DNA of 34,492 bases, from contig JACRGH010000064.1 in the NCBI GenBank assembly GCA_016212375.1, positions 1-34,492 on the forward strand, given 5' to 3'. The stretch is from Microcaldota archaeon. Its GTDB lineage: Archaea; Micrarchaeota; Micrarchaeia; Norongarragalinales; Norongarragalinaceae. Shown here one piece after another: positions 18,572-28,216 of this stretch. Position numbers and translations under genes: made by a program. Every line of letters begins with the position of its first letter. Position 1 is the first letter of the stretch. The notes beneath the pieces were generated by a model. It was not told the origin of the DNA. It made no database searches and saw nothing but the letters and a program-made list of their open reading frames with translations.

Positions 18572-20002
18572 ATGGAACGACCTGTTCACGAATCGGTTAA
18601 AAGTTGGAAACGTAGAGCTCCAAAGGGTCTTGCAACAGATCGAAACGGGAATGTTATTCTGCGCAATGATGGAAAGCCGATTGAACTTTGGGAACGCCGT
18701 TCTCCCAGCGCATCTTTTTTCAAACCCCGGTTCCAAGGCGGCCGGCCTAACGCGCTTATTTCATTGGACAATCCATTTGCTCAAACCCGCACTGAGCAAC
18801 AAATGGTCGACGGCAAGATGCAGGATGTGCATTATACGACGATTACAAAAGTTCCCGGTTTGATGAAAGGCGACGCCGAAGGAAACCGTTTTCCCGGAAT
18901 GCGTGATGCGTTGAAGACGGAATTGGGTGAAGAAGGGAGCCAACAACGCAAGCATTCCCTGGAAGTGCTCAACCTATTCAATCAATCCAAAAAAATTTGG
19001 CTCGATTTTTTTCCTAAAGTTGAGCGCCAGCCGCTTTCGATGTTCCGCAAAGGCTTCGACGCCACTCCGGAAAGCAAGGGCGTCGGTTATCATGTCATCG
19101 TCGCGCACACCGATGAAGGTAAGATTTTGGGATTTTCGTCCTTGAGCCATGCTGTTGAGCGCGACGCAAAATCAGGTAAGCTCCGAAGTTCCGGCGGTTT
19201 GGGTGAGTACATTGTCGTGAACCCTAAGGCCCAAGGTTCCGGCGTGTTTGGCAAGCTTCTGGAATATCGGAAGAAGGCCGTTGCGGATGAGAATGGTCAC
19301 CATTTGTTTGTTGAATCCGAACCATTTGCCATTGAAGAGGCCCGCCGGCACGTCGAGCTGTCAGCTAAATATTCCCAGTTCATGGAATCGCGTGACTTTG
19401 CGGATGAGAAAAAATTATCTGAACACTTGCAGGCCCTTCATGGTAAATCGAGCCTATCTGAGGGTGAGCGTCAAGAACTTTCCGAGCTTGAAGAGCTCAA
19501 AAACAGCCATGACCGACTCAAACGGTTCCAGATTTTTGCCAAAAAAGGGGTCTTAGTCGACCCTGATGTCATCCATCGACATGTGCTATCCGAATCGGCC
19601 GATCCAGTTAAGTTTTCAAACGCTCTCAGGGCATATGCTCGGCGTATGATTCCCGATTTAGAAAAACGCCAAAGCATTGAGCGGGTTATGGATGCCTTGC
19701 ACGCAAAAGGCCATTTGGAAGGTTTTGTGAACCGTCCGGCCATCCAGGAACACTTGGGCATTCCCCTTTGGTTGATGCATTACAACGTCGGAAAAGAGGC
19801 GGTTCCGCTGAAGATGGAGCATGTGAATGACTTTCAAGAGTCCATTTTGAAACGGGATATTTATGCGCGTCCGGAATTTGCGCCCATCATCACCACGCTG
19901 AACCGGCTTTTCGGCCCCAAACGGCTGAATTTGGCAAGTCCATTTGATTTGGCTCAAAACGCATTGTCCCAGGCGCGTGCTGAGATGCGTAGGGCAGCTT
20001 AG
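18572..20002 (+). CDS. Uncharacterised protein with central GNAT-like acetyltransferase segment
   Basis: GYHVIVAHTDEGKILGFSSLSHA...GGLGEYIVVNPKAQGSGVFGKLLEYRKKAVADENGHHLFVESEP; start at ATG 18572. Confidence 0.7.
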   Translation: MERPVHESVKSWKRRAPKGLATDRNGNVILRNDGKPIELWERRSPSASFFKPRFQGGRPNALISLDNPFAQTRTEQQMVDGKMQDVHYTTITKVPGLMKGDAEGNRFPGMRDALKTELGEEGSQQRKHSLEVLNLFNQSKKIWLDFFPKVERQPLSMFRKGFDATPESKGVGYHVIVAHTDEGKILGFSSLSHAVERDAKSGKLRSSGGLGEYIVVNPKAQGSGVFGKLLEYRKKAVADENGHHLFVESEPFAIEEARRHVELSAKYSQFMESRDFADEKKLSEHLQALHGKSSLSEGERQELSELEELKNSHDRLKRFQIFAKKGVLVDPDVIHRHVLSESADPVKFSNALRAYARRMIPDLEKRQSIERVMDALHAKGHLEGFVNRPAIQEHLGIPLWLMHYNVGKEAVPLKMEHVNDFQESILKRDIYARPEFAPIITTLNRLFGPKRLNLASPFDLAQNALSQARAEMRRAA

Positions 20003-20008
20003 GACTGT

Positions 20009-20323
20009 TTAGATCCGGACGTTGGTCTGCTTCCACGCCACCATTCCCCCCGCCAGGCTCTTGCAGTCTTAGCCTTTTGTGGACAAAAAGCGTTGCACCA
20101 CCAAGCTTCGGTGGCCGGAGTGGCAAACAATCACTAATGGCTTGTCTTTGGGCACCTCGTTGAGGCGGGCCATCCGTTGGCTCATGGGAATCAGGATGGC
20201 GGCGGGCATTTTGGAATCGTCGTGAAGCTCTTCGGGTTGGCGGATGTCCAGGACGAACGGTGGCGAGTCGGATTCCAGACTTTCCATGAGTTGACGTTTG
20301 GAGATTTCCAATTTCAGATGCAT
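20009..20323 (-). pseudogene. Rhodanese-domain protein interrupted by in-frame TAA at 20069-20071
   Basis: PPFVLDIRQPEEL...KPLVIVCHSGHRSLVVQRFLSTKG-stop-DCKSLAGGMVAWKQTNVRI; the rhodanese C-terminus continues in the same frame after the stop; start ATG overlaps upstream stop (TAATG). Confidence 0.8.
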
Positions 20324-21222
20324 TACCCTGTCTTTGTTTTCATTTGTTGCCATACCTTTTGCAAGCGTTCATGTTCTCCAAGACGGGCTTCCCTTTCTTT
20401 ATTTGCTAGAGCGTGATCCGCATCGATTTGTTCTCGCCATCTTTGCAAATGCTTTGTGAAGTTTTCCGCTTGAGCCAATTCATTGAAAAAATCCGAGGCG
20501 TTCAGTCCGTCTTTTGCATGTCGGGTTAAATTCTCGTCTTTCCGGTGTTCGTGGTAGTACGTGAGGCCTTTTTTCCACGCGTCGACCACTTTTTGGTGAT
20601 CCTCTTCTTGAACAACTCTTCGGAGGAATAATCGGGGGTCCAATTCGTTGCCTGCTAATTTACTGCTGAGTGCTTCACGCGTTTTGGTAGTGAGCTCGAA
20701 CACTTCCGGATTTTTAAAACCCGCATTGATGGCTAATTTTCCATGTTCTTGAATCGTGCGAGCGGCATCTTCTCCATGTATTCTCATCAAACCCATCGCA
20801 CTAGGGTCGTGTTCCACCGCCAGTGCCATCATAGTCGGAGTTGCCGATGGAAGGAACTTTAGGGCATGTGCCCCGTACTTGCGGACGAGATTTAATGCGT
20901 TCCTCAATATTTCTTGTCGTTGTGGGCGATACTCACTTCCCAGGTATGCGCGTGAGATTTGCGCAAGCTTGATCGCAGCGCCTTGGCCATGCATTAGAAT
21001 CGGCGGTATCGCACGTTCTCCATAAGCTTGAATGGCATGGGCGGCATCCGGACCACCCTCATGGATGGCGTGGAAAATCAGTGTTTGTTTCCTTTCACTT
21101 AGCCCCCTGCCTAAGTATTGTCCTGCTTGTTGTGCGTCCGCCTCTAATTCGGGCCGCGGACGATTTGCGAATTCTCTTAGCATCGTTAATTCTTGGGGCA
21201 TATTCCGCATGGGAAACCTCAT
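20323..21222 (-). CDS. Uncharacterised alpha-helical repeat-like protein
   Basis: 299-aa ORF; recurrent GxxAAxxIQxYGxxAI-type units. Confidence 0.72.
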   Translation of the reverse strand: MRFPMRNMPQELTMLREFANRPRPELEADAQQAGQYLGRGLSERKQTLIFHAIHEGGPDAAHAIQAYGERAIPPILMHGQGAAIKLAQISRAYLGSEYRPQRQEILRNALNLVRKYGAHALKFLPSATPTMMALAVEHDPSAMGLMRIHGEDAARTIQEHGKLAINAGFKNPEVFELTTKTREALSSKLAGNELDPRLFLRRVVQEEDHQKVVDAWKKGLTYYHEHRKDENLTRHAKDGLNASDFFNELAQAENFTKHLQRWREQIDADHALANKEREARLGEHERLQKVWQQMKTKTG

Positions 21223-21315
21223 TAACCATTTAATTCCTGCAATATATACTGTTGATATCCCCTCATTTTTTCTTCAATACGTTTCAATTACTTTTCGTTT
21301 TATCTGGTTTGCGAT

Positions 21316-21729
21316 TTACTCAACCTTCTCGTTGAGCTTCTGGCCCAAATACGCGTACACCGCCGCCTTGATGGCTTTCAATGAGAGTAAGGCGCACTTC
21401 ACCCGTGCCGGAGAGATGGGCACGCCCAGCATCTTGAAGACGTCGTCGCGCGTGAGGGCCTTGATTTGGTCCAGCGTGAGACCTTTGATTTCATCGGTGA
21501 GCATTGAGGCGGACGCGGTGGAGATGGCGCATCCTTGGCCTTTGAATTTCACGTCGGCGATAATGGCTTTGCCTTTGGCGTCTTTTCCAATCTTGAGGAA
21601 GACCTCGATCTCGTCCCCGCACAGGGGGTTGTTGTCCGAAAAGCGGGCGTCCGGTTTGTCGAGGTGGCCCTGGTTGTGGGGGTGTTTGTAGTGGTCCAGG
21701 ATTTGGTCCCGGTACATGGCGTCGGACAT
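21316..21729 (-). CDS. sufU: SufU/IscU-type Fe-S scaffold protein
   Basis: ILDHYKHPHNQGHLDKPDARFSDNNPLCGDEIEVFL, GQGCAISTASASMLTDEIKG, RVKCALLSLKAIKAAV. Confidence 0.93.
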   Translation of the reverse strand: MSDAMYRDQILDHYKHPHNQGHLDKPDARFSDNNPLCGDEIEVFLKIGKDAKGKAIIADVKFKGQGCAISTASASMLTDEIKGLTLDQIKALTRDDVFKMLGVPISPARVKCALLSLKAIKAAVYAYLGQKLNEKVE

Positions 21730-21770
21730 GGGGATATCTCGTTTTTTTGTCGAGGTGTTTCCCTCGGTTT

Positions 21771-22091
21771 TCAGGCTTTGTGAAGGTTGCTTAGATGCTT
21801 CAATTCCGCATAGTCAAGAAGCACAGGTATTCCATTTTTGAGGGTGCACAGGGAATTTGTTTTTAGGGCGTCGGAGTGTTCGACTTGTCTGGTGCCGAAT
21901 TTTTTTTCGGCTTCGGTTAGGATTTCATCCCGTCTTTCTGTGTGCTTCCCTTTTTCACGTAGATAAATTTTTCCAAGAATTCCTGCCATTTCTGCTGCGT
22001 GTGCCGGACTAAGCCGCACGAGGTGATGAATTCGGTTTGAACTCATGCCGACGCGGGATGTTTTTTTCAAGAAAAAAACGGTCAGTTTCAT
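21771..22091 (-). CDS. Uncharacterised protein encoded inside the suf operon
   Basis: 106-aa ORF between sufS and sufU on the same strand with about 10 nt to sufS. Confidence 0.6.
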   Translation of the reverse strand: MKLTVFFLKKTSRVGMSSNRIHHLVRLSPAHAAEMAGILGKIYLREKGKHTERRDEILTEAEKKFGTRQVEHSDALKTNSLCTLKNGIPVLLDYAELKHLSNLHKA

Positions 22092-22101
22092 ATATATCGC
22101 C

Positions 22102-23424
22102 TTAGCTGAATATTTTCTTTACCCTCTTTACCCCTTGCACCAATCGGTCCACTTCCTCTTGCGTGTTGTACAGATAAAAACTCGCCCGTGCGGTGGCGGC
22201 CACATTCAGGCGTTCCATCAAGGCCTGCGCGCAATGGTGGCCCGAACGAATGGCAATGGCATCTTGGTCTAGGATTGAGCCCAAATCATGTGCATGGACC
22301 CCGTCCAGATTGAACGCGACAATGCCGACGCGGTTTTGTGCCTTTTCGACGTTTGGCTTTTTTGCGACGTGGTCTTTGCCGTTTTTGCCTGTTGCGTAAG
22401 ACGCGTTTCCGTTTGGCCCGTACAACGTGACACCATTTATTTTGGCCAATTCTTCGCAGGCGTAATCAGCCAATTTGATTTCATGGTCATGGATTTTTTT
22501 CAACCCGATTTTGTTAAGGTAATTGATGGCCGCGGCAAGTCCGACGGCATCGGCCGCATTGGGCGTGCCGGCTTCGAATTTGGCCGGTAGGTCAGCCCAC
22601 GTGGTTTTTTCTTTTTCGACTTTTGAAATCATGCTGCCGCCAAAGAGGAACGGAGGCATTTCTTGGAGGATTTCTTTTTTGCCCCACAGGACGCCGGAGC
22701 CCATCGGGCCGCACATCTTGTGCCCCGAAAATGCGTAAAAGTCGGCACCGCTTGCCGGAAGGTCCAGCTGAAAATGGGGTGCACCGGCCGCGCCGTCGAC
22801 CACCACGGTCGTCCCGGGGGCTTCGAACTTGGCCTTTTGGCTCCAGCCTTTGATGTCGTTGACGGTTCCAAGAACGTTCGAGACGTGAGGAAACGCAAAC
22901 AGTTTGGTATTTTCCGGAAATTCAAAGTCTGCGTCCAGTTGGCCGTTTTGTTCGCCGGCATCTTCCACCGGGATGTAGTGCAATTCCGCTTTTTTCAGCA
23001 ACGCCAACTGCTGCCAGGGCACCAAGTTGCTGTGGTGGTCCATTTCCGTGATGACGATGGCGTCGCCGGCTTTCACGTTGGCGTTTCCCCAAGCGTAGGC
23101 AACCAGATTGATGGATTCGGACGTGTTGCGCGTGAAAACGATTTCTTCGGTTTGGGCGCCAACGTGTTGGGCCACTGTTTCCCGGGCCGATTCAAAGGCA
23201 TCGGTGGCCTCCATCGCCAACGTGGACACCGAGCGGTGGACGTTGGAATAGTGGTTGGCGTAAAAATCGGCCAGGGCGTCGATGACGGCTTGCGGTTTTT
23301 GGGCGCTTGCGGCGTTGTCCAGGTACGCCAATTTGTTCTTGCCGAAGCGGCGCTTGAGGATGGGAAAGTCGGCGCGGATTTTCTCGACGTTGAAGGATGC
23401 GTTTGAAGGTTTTTGTTTTGCCAT
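22102..23424 (-). CDS. sufS: Cysteine desulfurase SufS
   Basis: YLDNAASAQKPQAVIDAL, FTRNTSESINLVAYAWG, FSGHKMCGPMGSGVLWGK, IRSGHHCAQALME; start placed at MAKQKPSN. Confidence 0.95.
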   Translation of the reverse strand: MAKQKPSNASFNVEKIRADFPILKRRFGKNKLAYLDNAASAQKPQAVIDALADFYANHYSNVHRSVSTLAMEATDAFESARETVAQHVGAQTEEIVFTRNTSESINLVAYAWGNANVKAGDAIVITEMDHHSNLVPWQQLALLKKAELHYIPVEDAGEQNGQLDADFEFPENTKLFAFPHVSNVLGTVNDIKGWSQKAKFEAPGTTVVVDGAAGAPHFQLDLPASGADFYAFSGHKMCGPMGSGVLWGKKEILQEMPPFLFGGSMISKVEKEKTTWADLPAKFEAGTPNAADAVGLAAAINYLNKIGLKKIHDHEIKLADYACEELAKINGVTLYGPNGNASYATGKNGKDHVAKKPNVEKAQNRVGIVAFNLDGVHAHDLGSILDQDAIAIRSGHHCAQALMERLNVAATARASFYLYNTQEEVDRLVQGVKRVKKIFS

Positions 23425-23432
23425 GCGGGGTT

Positions 23433-24641
23433 TCACTTTTTGCAATTGATTTTTCCTTTGCCTAATGTGCGGGCCTTTTCTTTCGATTTCAGGGCCGCGT
23501 TTTCAATTGCCTTTATTTCGCCTTGACCTTGATTGATTTTGGCCTGCACGTCTTCTTCGATTTTCTTTCGAAGTCTTTCATGGGGCAGCTTCCGGATGAC
23601 GTCTTGGAGGAAACCTTGGACGACCAGCTGTTCGGCGTGCGTTCTGGATAAGCCACGCGAGCGGAGGTAAAAAAGCGATTCGTCGTTCAATTTGCTCACC
23701 GTGGCACCGTGGGAGGCTTTCACGTCGTTGTTGTCGATGAACAAGGAGGGGACGCTGTTGGACTTGACGCCTTTGCTTAGATGGAGCACGCGGTCCTGGA
23801 GGTAGGAGTCGGTCTGTCGTGCCTCTTTGTCAATGCGGATGACGCCCCGGTACACGGCGGATGCTTTATCCTTGAGCGCGCCTTTGACCAAAATGTTGCT
23901 CTTGGTGGCCGTTCCGTGGTGCAGTGCCTGGGTGGTGAGGTCGAAGTGCTGGTGGTTGGAGCCGAAAAAGACCGCGCTGTGCTCTGGAGCTTCGGTGTGT
24001 TTACCGTCAAAGTGGTGCGCGATGGTGGTGCGGCTCAAGAGGCCCCCCATGTCGGCGTGGAAGCACGTCAGTTTGGATTTGTCCGCCAAATGGAATTCCT
24101 TTTCCGTGAAGCTGATTGTTTTTTGGCCGAAGCGTTGGACTGAATAATAGTTCAACTGGGAGTTGTCTGCGATGTGGAAAATGGTTTTTTGTCCGAAAAG
24201 CAATGATACATCCTTCGATGTGTAATGCTCGAAAAAATCCAATTTGGCACCTGCGCCCACACGGACCGTTTGCAACACGGCGCCACTTTTTTCCAATGAA
24301 ATGGTGGACTCCAATCGGGTATGGGCTCCGGCCGGCACGTCGATTTCCACGGCGTTGCCAACCGCGCGCGTCCAGGCGGACATCTTGTCCAAGATTTGGC
24401 CGTAGTTTTCGTCGTCCGGGGCTTGGATTTGGACGTTGTGGCCCTTGAAATGTGGTTTGACGTCGTCCACGGCTTGCAGAGTGGCAAAGTTCAATCCGAA
24501 CAAATCGGTGTATCGCCACGCTTCGTCTTTGGATGTTGGGATTGGCAGGGTTTGGAACTGTTTGAACGCCGTCACTCGCCATGCCGGCGGTTTTTTGAAG
24601 CGCTTTTGGAACTGCGTTTGGGTGAAGATGTTTTCCAACAT
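23433..24641 (-). CDS. sufD: SufD Fe-S assembly protein
   Basis: SufBD core: DNNDVKASHGATVSKLNDESLFYLRSRGLSRTHAEQLVVQGFLQDVIRKLP. Confidence 0.92.
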   Translation of the reverse strand: MLENIFTQTQFQKRFKKPPAWRVTAFKQFQTLPIPTSKDEAWRYTDLFGLNFATLQAVDDVKPHFKGHNVQIQAPDDENYGQILDKMSAWTRAVGNAVEIDVPAGAHTRLESTISLEKSGAVLQTVRVGAGAKLDFFEHYTSKDVSLLFGQKTIFHIADNSQLNYYSVQRFGQKTISFTEKEFHLADKSKLTCFHADMGGLLSRTTIAHHFDGKHTEAPEHSAVFFGSNHQHFDLTTQALHHGTATKSNILVKGALKDKASAVYRGVIRIDKEARQTDSYLQDRVLHLSKGVKSNSVPSLFIDNNDVKASHGATVSKLNDESLFYLRSRGLSRTHAEQLVVQGFLQDVIRKLPHERLRKKIEEDVQAKINQGQGEIKAIENAALKSKEKARTLGKGKINCKK

Positions 24642-24799
24642 GGTGGCTCACGATTTGGGCTGCGTGATTGTGCTGCGTTTGGCGCAAAAAATGGAAATTT
24701 GATGTGTGACGTCGGTTTCGTTTTTCTTTTTTTTCCTTGCGTTTTTCGGTAGTGATTTTTTTCAGGCTTTCTTTGGGCTCATTATTGGCGTGGTTCGAG

Positions 24800-26215
24800 T
24801 TATCCGACCGATCCTTCCATTTCCATGTCCACGAGGCGGTTCAGCTCAACCGCGTATTCCATGGGCAGTTGCTTGACGAACGGCTCGATGAAACCCTGGA
24901 CCAGCATTGCTTTGGCTTTTTGCTCGGACAGGCCGCGGCTTTGGAGGTAGAATAGTTTTTCGGAATCCAGCTTGCTGACTGAGGCTTCATGGGAGATGGA
25001 CACGTCGTCGTTTTGGATTTCCATGTACGGCACGGTATCGGATGCGCTTTGTTCGTCCAAAATCAGCGCGTCGCATTCCACGTTGCATTTGACGTTAAAC
25101 GCGTAGGGTGCGACGTAGACTTTGCCCCGGTAGGTGGTGCGGCCGCCGTCCTTACTAATGGATTTGGAGGTGATGAGGGATGAGGTGTTTGGGGCAAGGT
25201 GGAAAATCTTAGCTCCGGCATCTTGGTGTTGGCCTTTTCCGGCAATGGCAACGGACACGACTTCGCCCCGCGCGCCGGGTTCCATCAACAACACGGCCGG
25301 ATACTTCATGGTCACACGGCTTCCGATGTTGCCGTCCAGCCAGAACATGGTGGCATCCTTATAGGCCTTGGCGCGCTTGGTGACCAAATTGTACACATCG
25401 TTGGACCAGTTCTGGATGGTGGTGTATTGCACGCGGCTACCTTCCAGCGCGATGATTTCGACCACGGCGGAATGCAAGGCGTCGGTGGTGTAGACTGGGG
25501 CGGAGCATCCTTCCTGGTAGTGGACGGATGAGCCGGGTTCCGCGATGATCAGCGTGCGCTCAAATTGGCCCATGTTCTTGGTGTTGATGCGGAAATACGC
25601 CTGCAGGGGCACTTCGACATGCACGCCTTTGGGCACGTACAAAAAGCTGCCTCCGCTCCAGACGGCCGTATTGAGGGCGGCGAATTTATTGTCGCCGCTG
25701 GGGATGACGGAGCCGAAGTATTTTCGGACGATGTCCTCGTGTTCCCGCAATCCGGAATCCATGTCCAAAAAGACCACGCCTTGCTTTTCCAAGTCTTCAC
25801 GGAGCTTGTGGTAGATGACTTCGGAATCGTATTGGGAGCCGACGCCTGCTAGGAACTTGCGCTCCGCTTCGGGGATGCCCAATTTTTCAAAGGTGTCTTT
25901 CAGCTTTTGCGGCACGTCGTCCCAGTTACCGTACTGTTTTTTCGTCGCACTGGCGTAGTAGATGATGTCGTCAAAGTCGATGTGGCCCAAGTCCGCGCCC
26001 CATTTGGGCATCGGTTTTGAATAGAAAATGTTGAGCGCTTCGAGGCGTTTTTGGAGCATCCATTCGGGCTCCTTCTTGATTTTTGAGATTTGTCGGACGA
26101 CTTTTTCATTGAGGCCTTTTTTGAATTCGAAGACGTTGTCGATGTCGTCATGGAATCCGAATTGGTACTCGCCGGATAATTTTTGTTTCAGTTGGACGTT
26201 TTCCATTACAGACAT
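24800..26215 (-). CDS. sufB: SufB Fe-S assembly protein
   Basis: PAWMxx-type SufB architecture; [68 protein letters not shown]. Confidence 0.97.
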   Translation of the reverse strand: MSVMENVQLKQKLSGEYQFGFHDDIDNVFEFKKGLNEKVVRQISKIKKEPEWMLQKRLEALNIFYSKPMPKWGADLGHIDFDDIIYYASATKKQYGNWDDVPQKLKDTFEKLGIPEAERKFLAGVGSQYDSEVIYHKLREDLEKQGVVFLDMDSGLREHEDIVRKYFGSVIPSGDNKFAALNTAVWSGGSFLYVPKGVHVEVPLQAYFRINTKNMGQFERTLIIAEPGSSVHYQEGCSAPVYTTDALHSAVVEIIALEGSRVQYTTIQNWSNDVYNLVTKRAKAYKDATMFWLDGNIGSRVTMKYPAVLLMEPGARGEVVSVAIAGKGQHQDAGAKIFHLAPNTSSLITSKSISKDGGRTTYRGKVYVAPYAFNVKCNVECDALILDEQSASDTVPYMEIQNDDVSISHEASVSKLDSEKLFYLQSRGLSEQKAKAMLVQGFIEPFVKQLPMEYAVELNRLVDMEMEGSVG

Positions 26216-27048
26216 GCCTCGCGGTGAGGGGGGGTTGGGGTGGTGTTGGGTTTGGCTTTGGTGCTCATGGCTTTTGCGCCGGTTTTTTCCAAGCTTCCAT
26301 ATCCCGTTTTTTCCACCTGTTCGGCCAAATCCATGCCGCCGGATTGGACGATTTTGCCGTCGACGAACAGATGGACGTGGTCGGGTTTGAGGTAGTGCAA
26401 GATGCGCGGGTAATGCGTTACGAGCAGGACGCCCAACCTGCTTTTTTTAACCAGTTGGGCACATCCGTCGGCTACGATTCGAAGCGCATCCACATCGAGG
26501 CCGGAATCGGTCTCATCCATCAATGCGATTTTCGGACTCAGGATAGCCATCTGCAAAATTTCACCGCGCTTCTTCTCGCCGCCGGAAAATCCGTCGTTCA
26601 AATAGCGCTCTGCCATGGCGGGTGGCATGTGCAGGGTTTTCATTTCTTGTTCTAAGAGTGCGTTGAACTTCATGACGGACAATTGGCGCTCTTTGGGCCG
26701 CGATTCGTTGTATGCGGTGCGCAAAAAGTTGGCTACGGACACGCCCGGTACCTCGACGGGATATTGGAAGGCCAAGAACAGGCCCGCTTTGGCTCTTTGT
26801 TCCGGCGTCCATTGGAGGATGCTGTCGCCGTTGAACAAAATGTCGCCCGATTCGATGGTGTAACTGGGGTGGCCTAGGATGACGGCTGACAACGTGCTTT
26901 TCCCGGAGCCATTGGGACCCATCAAGGCGTGAACCTCGCCGGATTTGATGGTCAGGTTGACGCCTTTGAGCACCGCTTTGCCTTGGACGCTGGCGTACAG
27001 GTCTTTGACTTGCATGGTGTGGGTTTCTTGGGTCAGTTTAATGGCCAT
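26206..27048 (-). CDS. sufC: SufC ATPase
   Basis: [60 protein letters not shown]; start at MAIKL or MQVKDL uncertain. Confidence 0.96.
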   Translation of the reverse strand: MAIKLTQETHTMQVKDLYASVQGKAVLKGVNLTIKSGEVHALMGPNGSGKSTLSAVILGHPSYTIESGDILFNGDSILQWTPEQRAKAGLFLAFQYPVEVPGVSVANFLRTAYNESRPKERQLSVMKFNALLEQEMKTLHMPPAMAERYLNDGFSGGEKKRGEILQMAILSPKIALMDETDSGLDVDALRIVADGCAQLVKKSRLGVLLVTHYPRILHYLKPDHVHLFVDGKIVQSGGMDLAEQVEKTGYGSLEKTGAKAMSTKAKPNTTPTPPHREACL

Positions 27049-27166
27049 GGTTTTCGTTTCCACGTCGATTCGTTTTCTATTTTGGGGCATCTGGCTCTAG
27101 GGCTTAGTTGGCCTTTTTTTTGGACACGTTGAGCGTTCTTTTTTTGTGTCTTTGACGGTTTTCGGA

Positions 27167-27574
27167 TTAACCGGTCTTTTCCATGCAGCTATCGCAATCC
27201 AAGGGTACGCCTTCAAGGCTATGGTGCAAGTCGCACAGTTGTTTGGATTCCTTGAAATCGCGCACCAGATATTGGACGGCGTCGTATGCGGTTTGTTTGC
27301 CCAACGACACGCCGGAGCAGGCGGCCTTGATTTTGGCTTTGAACGCATCAGAGAACTCGACGTTCTGGGCGCGTTTGGAATGGACGTACTGCGATACCGC
27401 GGCCTCGGTGATGCCCAATGTTCTGGCGGTCTGTTTTTGGCTTAATCCTTGTTCCAGAAAACTTTTAGCCATCTGGCAGCGCAATGCGGGTAGGACATAC
27501 CAGACTTCGATTTCCTGCGGCAGCATCGTCATCTGAATTTGTTGGGAGTCGGTTTTTAGTGGAATTTTCATATC
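27167..27574 (-). CDS. HTH transcriptional regulator with C-terminal cysteines, putative Fe-S/metal-sensing suf regulator
   Basis: FLEQGLSQKQTARTLGITEAAVSQYVHSKRA (HTH); AACSGVSLG ... LCDLHHSLEGVPLDCDSC; immediately upstream of sufCBDSU. Confidence 0.82.
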   Translation of the reverse strand, partial: DMKIPLKTDSQQIQMTMLPQEIEVWYVLPALRCQMAKSFLEQGLSQKQTARTLGITEAAVSQYVHSKRAQNVEFSDAFKAKIKAACSGVSLGKQTAYDAVQYLVRDFKESKQLCDLHHSLEGVPLDCDSCMEKTG

Positions 27575-27618
27575 GGAGGCCTCGTTGGTTTGAGTCGGCT
27601 GGACGTCTGACCGTTTAC

Positions 27619-27632
27619 TTAACAATGGTTAA
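27619..27632. promoter_or_regulatory. Inverted repeat TTAAC-aatg-GTTAA upstream of the HTH regulator, next to a TATA-like CTTAAAAG (27641-27649 region, minus strand)
   Basis: Perfect 5-bp arms, 4-nt spacer, positioned between the TATA-like box and the coding start. Confidence 0.4.
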
Positions 27633-27768
27633 CTCGGAGGCTTTTAAGGGTGTTGAAGACGGGTTCGTGTGTTCCGCCGGTCGAAGAAAAAAGGGTCAAA
27701 AATTGTGGGGTTAGCCGGTGGTGGGTGGGACCTTCGTCGGCTTTTTTTGGGTGGCATGGGTTTGGTTT

Positions 27769-28185
27769 TTAGAGCCTGCGGCACAAAATGCCATTTTTAA
27801 TCCACAAATCGCCTTTTTTCATCAATTTAAGTGATTCGCGGCTCTTCATCGCCATGAGGCAGACCATGCCCGAGTTCAGGCCGACGGCCAGGAAAAAAGC
27901 GTAAACTTCATTGGTCGTGCCGGAATCCGAGTGTAAAAGGAACGTGCCGACTTTGACCACGCCCAAAATCAGGCCGGAAAGAACGATGGAAAGCAGGAAC
28001 CAAGAAATCACGGCGGTGGTTTTGTATCCGTACCGTTTCCACAGCCATTTGGCAACCGGACTTTTGGTCAGCTTTTCCGCGTCGTTTTTTCCGAACTTTT
28101 GGGCCGCGTAGTTCACGAGCCGGAAGCTTGAGTGGACCGTTTCCAATAACAAAACGGGCGTGACGAGCCAGAGGAATTCAAACAT
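27769..28185 (-). CDS. Membrane protein, uncharacterised
   Basis: 138-aa ORF with several TM segments. Confidence 0.65.
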   Translation of the reverse strand: MFEFLWLVTPVLLLETVHSSFRLVNYAAQKFGKNDAEKLTKSPVAKWLWKRYGYKTTAVISWFLLSIVLSGLILGVVKVGTFLLHSDSGTTNEVYAFFLAVGLNSGMVCLMAMKSRESLKLMKKGDLWIKNGILCRRL

Positions 28186-28216
28186 CTTACGGGGTTGGAA
28201 CGGATTTTTGGAGTTT

